A DNA stretch of 64,000 nucleotides from Flavobacterium sp. N502536 (lineage in GTDB: Bacteria > Bacteroidota > Bacteroidia > Flavobacteriales > Flavobacteriaceae). The stretch covers positions 2,356,001-2,420,000 of the forward strand of contig NZ_CP110011.1 in assembly GCF_025947345.1 (NCBI RefSeq), read 5' to 3'. The notes beneath the pieces were generated by a model that saw only the letters and a list, made by a program, of their open reading frames with translations, was not told the origin of the DNA and did not search any database. Position 1 is the first letter of the stretch. Each line of letters starts with the position of its first letter. The position numbers and the translations under genes are program-made. Positions 10,165-17,660 of this stretch are shown here, one piece after another.

Positions 10165-11004
10165 ATGAAAAAGACAAACACAATTACTCTCGTACTGCTT
10201 CTGCTTTTAGTTAATGGCTCATTTTATGGCCAGAATGTAAAATTGATGACCTATAATATTCGTTTGGATGTTGCTTCTGATGGAGAAAACGCCTGGCCTA
10301 ACCGGAAAGATTATTTTAATTCTCAAATCAGATTTTACAGTCCGGATATTTTTGGAATTCAGGAAGCGCTGCCCAATCAGGTGGCCGATATAACTTCCGC
10401 TTTTAAGGATTACAACCAATTTGGAATAGGAAGAGAGGAGAAAGGCACAGGAGAAGCCTGCACGATTTACTATAAAAAAGATCGTTTTCAGGTACAGCAC
10501 AGCAACACCTTCTGGTTGTCGGAAACACCAACTGTGGTTTCAAGAGGCTGGGATGCTGCCTGTAACAGGGTTTGTACCTATGGATTGTTTAAAGATTTAA
10601 AAACGAAAAAAGAGTTTTGGGTTTTCAACCTGCACCTTGATCATATGGGCGAGGTGGCCCGTGTAAAAGGAGTAGAGCTGGTACTGTCTAAAATAAAAGA
10701 AATAAATACTAAAAATCATCCGGTGTTTTTAATGGGAGATTTTAACTCAGAACCGGATACCAAACAAATTAAAGAGATCAAAAAAGTGATGGAGGATACA
10801 CAAGAGGTTTCGAAAGAAAAACCTTTTGGCCCTTCCGGTACCTTTAATAATTTCAAGCACAATGAAGCTGTAACCTTATTGCTGGATTATATTTTTATCT
10901 CTAAAAACAGCGGATTAAAAATTCAAAAACACGCAGTCTTAAGTGACTCCAGGGATTTAAAATATCCGTCGGATCACTTGCCTGTCTTAATAGAAATAGA
11001 TTAA
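10165..11004 (+). CDS. Secreted endonuclease/exonuclease/phosphatase-family protein
   Basis: Member of the EEP (DNase I-like) metal-dependent hydrolase fold. Seen: signal peptide ending near GSFYGQ, then LMTYNIRLD (metal-binding Asn), GIQEALPNQ (metal-binding Glu), the HLDHMG segment, GDFNSEPD and the C-terminal SDHLPVL catalytic Asp-His pair. 279 aa is the usual length for these secreted proteins, which are common next to carbohydrate genes in Bacteroidota. Its substrate is unknown; a phosphodiester or phosphomonoester is expected from the fold. The downstream GH30 gene begins 2 bp later, so it belongs to the same operon. Confidence 0.88.
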   Translation: MKKTNTITLVLLLLLVNGSFYGQNVKLMTYNIRLDVASDGENAWPNRKDYFNSQIRFYSPDIFGIQEALPNQVADITSAFKDYNQFGIGREEKGTGEACTIYYKKDRFQVQHSNTFWLSETPTVVSRGWDAACNRVCTYGLFKDLKTKKEFWVFNLHLDHMGEVARVKGVELVLSKIKEINTKNHPVFLMGDFNSEPDTKQIKEIKKVMEDTQEVSKEKPFGPSGTFNNFKHNEAVTLLLDYIFISKNSGLKIQKHAVLSDSRDLKYPSDHLPVLIEID

Positions 11005-11005
11005 A

Positions 11006-12430
11006 ATGAAAAACATCAACAAAAAACTTCAGATTTTACTCTTGCTGCCGCTCATCGCAGTTCAGATAAAATGTGGAACTTCAAACAACTCCGCTGCCCG
11101 GTCCGGAAAAGCCGAAGCCTGGATCACCACTACTAATGAAGTTTCAAAACTTCAAAAGCAAAGTGACTTGGTTTTTAAGGCTGAAACCAATTCGAATCCG
11201 ACCATTTTGGTAGACGCTTCCCAAAAGTTTCAGACGATCGAAGGTTTTGGATTTTCGTTAACGGGGGGAAGTGCCCAAAACATTCTAAAACTCGATAAAG
11301 CCAAAAAAGAAGCACTACTTCAGGAATTGTTTTCCCGAAAAAAGGATGCTATTGGATTGAGTTATCTGCGAATTAGTATTGGCGCTTCTGATTTGAATGA
11401 AAGAGTTTTTTCGTATGATGATCTGCCCGAAGGGCAAACCGATTTAAAATTAGAGCACTTTGATCTTGGACCTGATTTAAAAGACGTGGTGCCGCTTTTA
11501 AAAGAGATTTTGGCCATAAACCCAAAGCTCAAAATTATGGGTTCGCCATGGTCGCCGCCTGTTTGGATGAAAGACAACGGAAGTTCGAAAGGCGGAAGTT
11601 TACAGCCCAAATACTATCAGGTTTATGCCGATTATTTTGTAAAATACATACAGGCAATGCAAGCGCACGGAATCGTTATTGATGCGATAACACCACAAAA
11701 CGAGCCCCTGCATCCGGGAAACAATCCAAGTATGTACATGACGGCATTGCAGCAGGCAGAATTTATTAAAACCAATTTAGGCCCTGCTTTTGCAAAAGCT
11801 AAAATCAAAACCAAAATTGTGGTTTACGACCACAATTGCAACAAACCCGAATATCCTTTAACCATTCTGAATGATCCAAAAGCATTGCCTTTTGTGGCAG
11901 GTTCAGCCTTTCATTTGTATGAAGGAGACATTAGCGCTTTAACTACCGTTCATAACGCCTATCCGAAAAAAGAGTTGTATTTTACAGAACAATATACCGG
12001 ATCGGGCAGCAGCTTTGAGTCTGATTTAAAATGGAGTGTGAAAAATGTGGTCATTGGTTCTATGCGCAATTGGAGCGTCAATGCACTTTCGTGGGGACTG
12101 GCCAATAACGAAAAATATGAACCCTTTACTCCGGGCGGATGTTCGACCTGCAAAGGAGCTTTGATGATCGATAAAAACCAGAACATTAAAAGAGAAGTAG
12201 GCTATTATATTATTGGGCATGCTTCCAAATTTGTTCCCGAAGGTTCTGTGAGGATTGCCAGCAACCTTAGCGGAAATTTGTATAATGTTGCCTTTAAAAC
12301 ACCAGACGGAAAAACCGTTTTAATTGTTGAAAACGATGGTGCAAACACAGAGACCTTCAATATAAAAGAGAATCAAAAACAAGTTACAACATCCTTGGAC
12401 GCGGGTTCGGTAGCAACTTACGTATGGTAA
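11006..12430 (+). CDS. GH30-family glycoside hydrolase, lipoprotein
   Basis: Intact paralogue of the broken GH30 at 6646-8087. Seen: lipoprotein signal with Cys23 (VQIKCG), the fold-typical FQTIEGFGFSLTGGSA, acid/base Glu at about residue 233 in ITPQNEPLHPG, nucleophile Glu at about 328 in LYFTEQYTG, and a C-terminal beta-sandwich ending VATYVW. 474 aa. GH30 subfamily 3 enzymes from Bacteroides cut beta-1,6-glucan; the QNEP/FTEQ context and the SusCD plus GH3 neighbours fit that, but subfamily assignment needs a tree. It is linked to the genes on both sides (2 bp before, 13 bp after). Presumably a surface or periplasmic lipoprotein. Confidence 0.92.
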   Translation: MKNINKKLQILLLLPLIAVQIKCGTSNNSAARSGKAEAWITTTNEVSKLQKQSDLVFKAETNSNPTILVDASQKFQTIEGFGFSLTGGSAQNILKLDKAKKEALLQELFSRKKDAIGLSYLRISIGASDLNERVFSYDDLPEGQTDLKLEHFDLGPDLKDVVPLLKEILAINPKLKIMGSPWSPPVWMKDNGSSKGGSLQPKYYQVYADYFVKYIQAMQAHGIVIDAITPQNEPLHPGNNPSMYMTALQQAEFIKTNLGPAFAKAKIKTKIVVYDHNCNKPEYPLTILNDPKALPFVAGSAFHLYEGDISALTTVHNAYPKKELYFTEQYTGSGSSFESDLKWSVKNVVIGSMRNWSVNALSWGLANNEKYEPFTPGGCSTCKGALMIDKNQNIKREVGYYIIGHASKFVPEGSVRIASNLSGNLYNVAFKTPDGKTVLIVENDGANTETFNIKENQKQVTTSLDAGSVATYVW

Positions 12431-12443
12431 ATCTAAATTTAGT

Positions 12444-14669
12444 ATGAAAAAAATAACCACATTCACTTTACTGCTGCTGTCGTTTGTTGCGGCAGCCCAA
12501 CAAGAAACAGTAGATCAAAAGGTAAATGCGCTATTGAAAAAAATGACCCTTGAGGAAAAAATTGGTCAGCTCAATCAATACACAGGCGACAACGCAGCAA
12601 CGGGGCCCATTACCATAAACGCAAATAAACAGGCCGAAATAAAGGCCGGACTTATCGGTTCGATGTTAAACGTGGTGGGAACAACCTATACCAGACAGTA
12701 TCAGGAATTGGCGATGCAGTCTCGTTTAAAAATTCCATTGTTATTTGGTCAGGACGTCATTCACGGTTACAAAACTACCTTTCCAATTCCGTTAGCCGAA
12801 GCGGCCAGCTGGGATTTACCAGCAATCGAACTGGCGGCCAGAGTGGCAGCGACAGAAGCTTCAGCAAGCGGGATTCACTGGACCTTTGCACCAATGGTCG
12901 ACATTGCCCGTGACCCGCGTTGGGGACGCGTAATGGAAGGCGCCGGAGAAGATACCTATCTGGGATCTAAAATAGCCTATGCCAGAGTAAAAGGTTTTCA
13001 GGGCAATAAACTGGGAGATCTGAACTCGGTTATGGCTTGCGTAAAACACTTTGCAGCCTATGGTGCAGCGGTGGGCGGAAGAGATTACAACTCGGTAGAC
13101 ATGAGCGAACGAATGCTTCTGGAAACCTATTTGCCTCCTTTCAAAGCCGCTCTTGATGCCGGGGCAGCCACTTTTATGAACTCCTTTAATGACTTAAACG
13201 GAATTCCGGCCACAGCAAATGTACATTTACAGCGTGACCTCTTAAAAGGAAAATGGAACTTTCAGGGATTCGTAGTATCCGACTGGGGATCGATAGGCGA
13301 AATGGTCGCACACGGTTACTCCAAAGATCTGAAAGCTGCCGCACTTGCCGCCATTACAGCAGGAAGCGATATGGATATGGAAAGTAATGCCTACCGCTAT
13401 CATTTGGCAGAATTGGTTAAAGAAGGTAAAGTGTCTGTCGATTTGATTGATGACGCCGTAAAACGTATTTTACGCAAGAAATTCGAATTGGGTTTATTTG
13501 AGGATCCGTACCGCTATTCCGATTCCAAAAGAGCAGACAAAGCTTTAAGCAATCCTGAAAACAGAAAAGCAGCGCTGGAAGTAGCTCAAAAAAGTATCGT
13601 GTTATTAAAGAACGATAACGAAACATTACCCCTTTCAAAAAACGTAAAAACAATTGCCTTCATAGGTCCGATGGTTAAAGAATACAAAGCCAATATGGGA
13701 TTTTGGTCGGTTGAATTACCGGAAGTGGATTATGACAAATGGGTGGTTTCGCAATGGGACGGTTTGCAAAAGAAAGTAGGCAAAAACACCAAATTGCTCT
13801 ATGCCAAAGGATGTGAAGTAGACGGAGACAACAAAGACGGTTTTGCCGAAGCAGTGGCAACAGCTAAACAAGCCGATGTTGTTATTTTGAGTATCGGAGA
13901 ACGACGTGATATGAGCGGTGAGGCCAAAAGCCGAAGCGATCTTCATTTGCCGGGGGTACAGGAAGACTTAGTAAAAGCCATTCAGGCAACCGGAAAACCG
14001 GTAGTTGTTTTGGTAAATGCAGGGCGTCCTCTTATTTTCAACTGGACAGCCGATAATGTTCCGGCCATTGTGTACACCTGGTGGTTGGGAACCGAAGCCG
14101 GAAACGCCATCGTAAATGTGTTATTTGGAGACTACAATCCGTCCGGAAAATTGCCTATGACTTTTCCGAGAGAAGTAGGGCAGATTCCGATTTACTACAA
14201 TCATTTCAGTACCGGAAGACCCGCTAAAGACGAAGATGCCAAAAACTATGTATCAGCTTATATCGATCTGAAAAACTCTCCTAAATTTCCTTTTGGATAT
14301 GGGTTGAGTTATACAAAATTCAATTATACCGATCTGAAATTGTCTTCGACTAAAATGACCGGCAACGAAACCATCAAAGTTTCTTTTCAATTGTCCAATG
14401 TTGGAAAAGTAGCCGGAGAAGAAGTCGTACAATTGTACTTAAAAGATAAATTTGGATCTGTAGTTCGTCCGGTTTTGGAATTGAGAGATTTCCAAAAAGT
14501 AAAACTAAATGCCGGAGAATCCAAAACAATCGAATTTACAATCGACAAAGAGAAACTGTCTTTCTACACTAGCAAATTAGAATGGACCGCAGAACCCGGA
14601 GATTTTGAAGTACTGATTGGCACCTCATCAGCTGATCTTAAACTAAAAGCAAATTTTGAATTGCTTTAG
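12444..14669 (+). CDS. bglX: Glycoside hydrolase family 3 beta-glucosidase (BglX type)
   Basis: Periplasmic exo-acting beta-glucosidase that would release glucose from oligosaccharides made by the GH30/GH5 enzymes. Seen: signal peptide ending FVAAAQ, GH3 N-terminal barrel with KIGQLNQYTG, FGQDVIHGYKTTFPIPL, RDPRWGRVMEG, KHFAAYG and the nucleophile Asp280 in GFVVSDWGS; the GH3 C-terminal domain from about residue 385; and a fibronectin-like domain at the end. 741 aa matches BglX. Last gene of the locus, followed by a strong terminator at 14702-14731. Confidence 0.94.
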   Translation: MKKITTFTLLLLSFVAAAQQETVDQKVNALLKKMTLEEKIGQLNQYTGDNAATGPITINANKQAEIKAGLIGSMLNVVGTTYTRQYQELAMQSRLKIPLLFGQDVIHGYKTTFPIPLAEAASWDLPAIELAARVAATEASASGIHWTFAPMVDIARDPRWGRVMEGAGEDTYLGSKIAYARVKGFQGNKLGDLNSVMACVKHFAAYGAAVGGRDYNSVDMSERMLLETYLPPFKAALDAGAATFMNSFNDLNGIPATANVHLQRDLLKGKWNFQGFVVSDWGSIGEMVAHGYSKDLKAAALAAITAGSDMDMESNAYRYHLAELVKEGKVSVDLIDDAVKRILRKKFELGLFEDPYRYSDSKRADKALSNPENRKAALEVAQKSIVLLKNDNETLPLSKNVKTIAFIGPMVKEYKANMGFWSVELPEVDYDKWVVSQWDGLQKKVGKNTKLLYAKGCEVDGDNKDGFAEAVATAKQADVVILSIGERRDMSGEAKSRSDLHLPGVQEDLVKAIQATGKPVVVLVNAGRPLIFNWTADNVPAIVYTWWLGTEAGNAIVNVLFGDYNPSGKLPMTFPREVGQIPIYYNHFSTGRPAKDEDAKNYVSAYIDLKNSPKFPFGYGLSYTKFNYTDLKLSSTKMTGNETIKVSFQLSNVGKVAGEEVVQLYLKDKFGSVVRPVLELRDFQKVKLNAGESKTIEFTIDKEKLSFYTSKLEWTAEPGDFEVLIGTSSADLKLKANFELL

Positions 14670-14701
14670 ATTTTAAACACAAAAAGATAGATTACATATA
14701 T

Positions 14702-14731
14702 AAAAAAGGGGCCAATTGCAGCCCCTTTTTT
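14702..14731 (+). terminator. Rho-independent terminator ending the polysaccharide locus
   Basis: Stem AAAAAAGGGGC with GCCCCTTTTTT around an 8-nt loop (CAATTGCA), finishing in a T-run 33 bp after the GH3 stop codon. Its A-run makes it potentially bidirectional, but the minus-strand gene ends 260 bp away. Confidence 0.9.
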
Positions 14732-14779
14732 GTATTCTTATTTAAACACATAGATACATAGTTAAAAATGCAGGGCAAG

Positions 14780-14898
14780 ACGTTTCACTTCAAATAAAGC
14801 ACATATCCAGCTATGCGAAAGAAATTTATTTCTTTTTGTATCCTCCTTTAGCAATCCAAAATCTATGTTTCTATGTGTTAAAAATTTAGCGTTCCAAT
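14780..14898 (-). repeat. Dispersed intergenic repeat, inverted copy of 25081-25202
   Basis: About 120 bp that matches, in reverse complement, the spacer at 25081-25202. Shared blocks include GTTTCACTTCAAATAAA, GAAATTTATTTCTTTTTGTA and CTATGTTTCTATGTGTT. No ORF inside. It fills most of the 324-bp gap between the GH3 gene and the DUF3857 gene; the rest holds only the terminator. Confidence 0.75.
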
Positions 14899-14993
14899 CA
14901 ACAGCACTTGTATTCAAACACCACTAGGTTAAAGAATTAAATTAGTGACAATTCGTGTAATTGGTGTTTAAATAATAGCTCTTTTTTTTATAA

Positions 14994-17015
14994 TTATTTC
15001 ACTAATTTTTTGAAATTGAATTTCAGCTTGTTCAGCAAACCTTCTTCTATAATATCAACCCCAATTCCATAATTGCTGTCTGCGATTTCGTTATGTGCCT
15101 CCCTGAAAGCTTCAAAGTCGTTTTCGGGAATTTCTAAATTAATTAAAGGTTTAAAATCGATCGTAACAGTTCCTCCGTTTTTGTTGATTTTTTTACGGCT
15201 CACATAATCAAAATACGGATTGTTGATCGTGCTTTCCTGTATGGTGAACTTCTCCGTAACATCGATTTTCTGATCGGTTACCAGAGTGATTTCATATCTT
15301 TCATTGTCAAAATTGTGCCAGAAAGAAATGTCTTGGTGTATAAAATCCCTTACCCTGTTTTTAACGATATTAGCATCAAAATACATTAAGAAACGATTTT
15401 TTTGACCGTCTGAAAAATAAGGATTGTCAATAGTAGTCTGATACTCCACTGTAAACTCGTTACTTTTTTTATCATCGCTGACAATTTCAATTGCGGCATC
15501 TTTAAAAATCTTTCTCAGATCCGTTCCGTTTCGGTCGTTCGTATAATTTAAGGTATAAAAGAAGAAATTATTCCAGCTGTCAATAATCTCTCTTTTATTG
15601 GTGTTTTTAAAATATCGGCGCATGCTGTTGGCACGATTTCCTTTGTACACCGTTGTTACCTTTAGCTTGCCCACATTTTGCTGTGCCACAAATTCCGATT
15701 TTTCGTCTACGGCATAATACGAAAAACGATGAGGTGGTTTGTGCTGTAATTCCAAATTTGGTTTTACTTCCAGATAATGCAGGAAGAAAATAAAGCCGCG
15801 GTTTTCGATCAATCCAAATTCATCGCGTAGGGTCGCATCCACAAAATAACTTTCGTCCTTGTAATTGATTTTAACAATAACGTGATTAAAAGTCAGTAGC
15901 GATGGTAAGTAGTACTTGATATAAAAGTCAGTACCAAAATTGACCAGAATAATCGAAGAATCAATTCCGATATAATCTAAAATTACTTTTAGCAAAACCG
16001 ATTTTGCCTTGCAGTCACCTTGTTTGTTGGCAAAGGTTACGGCAGGTTCCTGCGGTTTGTGGCCGTTCATCTCGTCGGCATTGTAAATATAATTGATGTG
16101 GTTTTGAACATATTCTATGGCAAATTGCAGTTGATCGTCTTTAGAATCAATCTTGTCCAGTTTTTCCACCAAATCCGGAGCAAAATCCACCAGAGAAGAT
16201 TGGTCGAAAATCGTCTCATAAATAGGAGAGATGTAATTAGACAACTCATTCCAGTCGGCTGCGGTAGCAAAATCGATATAAGAAGAAACCTCGCGGTTCG
16301 AATCTACAAAATTGATGTAGTTTTCTTCTTCGCGAACATAGGCTTCCCCTTTTTTCAAATAGTTGACCTCCGGAGCCAGTACATTTCCGTCTTCATCTCT
16401 AAAAAACGTTTTTTTGTAGGCAATCGTTTTCTCGCGATCATTTTTAAAAGTGAACTTGTACTTTCCGTAAGCCCAGTAACTGTCAGGGCCTACCCATACA
16501 TATTTGGAGAACTCTTTGCGCAGAAAATCACGATCGGTAAATATTTTAATTCTCGAATCTTCCATGATCAGAATATCATACAGACGAAGGTCTTTTATGG
16601 TAATATTGATCTTTTTATTACTGCTTAAAACACCTCCGCCGCTTTGGTTTTCGCTGTCGAGTATTTTAACTTTAGTATCGGCAATTTTGTCTACCAAAAC
16701 ACCATCCCGCAACACACTGATTCGGTGTATCACATAGGTTTCATTTTCTTCGAGTACTACATCCACAACCGAGGCTCTTTCTAAATTAGAAGGCTCATTC
16801 AGCGTATAGGCCAGGCAGGCATATTCACTGTTTTCGTTATCGTTGGTGTAATAAATTTTATCTAAAAAATAACAATAATCACGTCCCTCGTCGGCTTGCT
16901 TTTGAGAGAAGTCCGATTCTTTTATGTAGTCAATAAGTTGATTATCGGTAACAACAGTGGCCCAGTGTTCCGGCTTTTGAATCTTGTAAATTTCTGATTG
17001 AATGGCTTGTTCCAT
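14994..17015 (-). CDS. DUF3857 and transglutaminase-like domain protein
   Basis: Seen: an N-terminal DUF3857 beta-rich region (about 50-240) followed by a transglutaminase-like cysteine-protease fold with the expected triad: Cys in KQGDCKAKS, His in TFNHVIVKI and Asp in YFVDATL. The C-terminal 250 aa is beta-rich and unassigned. 673 aa is typical of this two-domain family in Bacteroidota, whose function is not established. Odd: the N-terminus shows no signal peptide or membrane segment, while many relatives are exported, so it may act in the cytoplasm or have another start upstream. Single gene, facing the polysaccharide locus. Confidence 0.85.
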   Translation of the reverse strand: MEQAIQSEIYKIQKPEHWATVVTDNQLIDYIKESDFSQKQADEGRDYCYFLDKIYYTNDNENSEYACLAYTLNEPSNLERASVVDVVLEENETYVIHRISVLRDGVLVDKIADTKVKILDSENQSGGGVLSSNKKINITIKDLRLYDILIMEDSRIKIFTDRDFLRKEFSKYVWVGPDSYWAYGKYKFTFKNDREKTIAYKKTFFRDEDGNVLAPEVNYLKKGEAYVREEENYINFVDSNREVSSYIDFATAADWNELSNYISPIYETIFDQSSLVDFAPDLVEKLDKIDSKDDQLQFAIEYVQNHINYIYNADEMNGHKPQEPAVTFANKQGDCKAKSVLLKVILDYIGIDSSIILVNFGTDFYIKYYLPSLLTFNHVIVKINYKDESYFVDATLRDEFGLIENRGFIFFLHYLEVKPNLELQHKPPHRFSYYAVDEKSEFVAQQNVGKLKVTTVYKGNRANSMRRYFKNTNKREIIDSWNNFFFYTLNYTNDRNGTDLRKIFKDAAIEIVSDDKKSNEFTVEYQTTIDNPYFSDGQKNRFLMYFDANIVKNRVRDFIHQDISFWHNFDNERYEITLVTDQKIDVTEKFTIQESTINNPYFDYVSRKKINKNGGTVTIDFKPLINLEIPENDFEAFREAHNEIADSNYGIGVDIIEEGLLNKLKFNFKKLVK

Positions 17016-17055
17016 AATAATTTGAGTTGAAGTAGGTAAAATCTTCTATTTCTAA

Positions 17056-17063
17056 CAAAAATA
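17056..17063 (-). promoter_or_regulatory. Candidate -7 box for the DUF3857 gene
   Basis: On the minus strand this reads TATTTTTG, a full match to the Bacteroidota -7 consensus TAnnTTTG, about 40 bp before the start codon. No clear -33 TTG at the right spacing, so moderate support only. Confidence 0.35.
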
Positions 17064-17274
17064 TAGATTTTTACCAATATCCGAATGGGGCGGATGTATT
17101 ATTAAGAGAAGTTCAGTTTTCGCAGCATAAATAAAATATTATTTGATTTTGACGAAATTTCACCTCCAATACTGTAACAAACAGCCGAAAAATGGGGGAA
17201 ATTGCAAGAAATAGCACCGTTTTTGAAGGGATGCATTTTTGTTTAATACTCCAAACAGAATAATTCTATAACTG

Positions 17275-17373
17275 CTTATTCTACCGCTTATTACTTGTAC
17301 AGATGCACTTATTACGTCCTTTTGGAAGGGGGTTTATTTTGACGTAAAAAACGTACATCTTGTCGGATATTTG
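17275..17373 (+). promoter_or_regulatory. Duplicated promoter block, copy 1 (before adhesin A)
   Basis: Contains CTTATTCT (17275), CTTATTAC (17287) and CTTATTAC (17308); the last two are 21 bp apart, two helical turns. Then come TTTTG (17337-17341), a 24-bp gap and GATATTTG (17366-17373, one mismatch to TAnnTTTG). The same elements recur with the same spacing at 26095-26193 before adhesin C. The repeats look like an activator site and the boxes like the promoter. 17064-17274 holds nothing I can assign. Confidence 0.6.
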
Positions 17374-17390
17374 CGAAAAAAAGGAAGGAT

Positions 17391-17504
17391 ATGAAAAAAA
17401 AATACTTCTACGCAAATTGCTATGGAGGCAGCAAATTCGGGGGGTCTACAGTCTTAGATCCTGTACCAAATAACCAAAGAATAATAAGGCCGGAGTTGCT
17501 TTAA
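17391..17504 (+). CDS. Short leader ORF (37 aa) upstream of adhesin A
   Basis: ATG preceded by AAGGAAGGAT, 18 bp after the GATATTTG box. The peptide begins MKKKYFYANCYGG and includes STVLDPVPNNQ. The ORF at 26212 starts MKKNYLYASSIGQ and includes STGLDTVPHH; 14 of the first 26 residues match, and its distance to the promoter block is the same within 1 bp. It ends 156 bp before the adhesin start. Possible readings: a translated leader with a regulatory role, a small secreted or cytoplasmic peptide, or the fossil N-terminus of a duplicated gene. No known family recognised. Confidence 0.45.
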   Translation: MKKKYFYANCYGGSKFGGSTVLDPVPNNQRIIRPELL

Positions 17505-17660
17505 AAGATTAAGTGACAGGATAATAATTACGAATGGTAACCCGTCAGGTCTGTTCGTTTTTACTGCACCAACAGTTACAAATGTAAAGCCGCCTTGCTA
17601 TTCATGGAGATGAAAACATTTTCGGATTCCTGATTTTCTTAACGAATAACAAATTAAAAC

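Noticed and set aside
16020..16628. 202-aa ORF antisense to the DUF3857 gene
   Set aside because: The minus-strand frame has clear domain motifs; this one has none.
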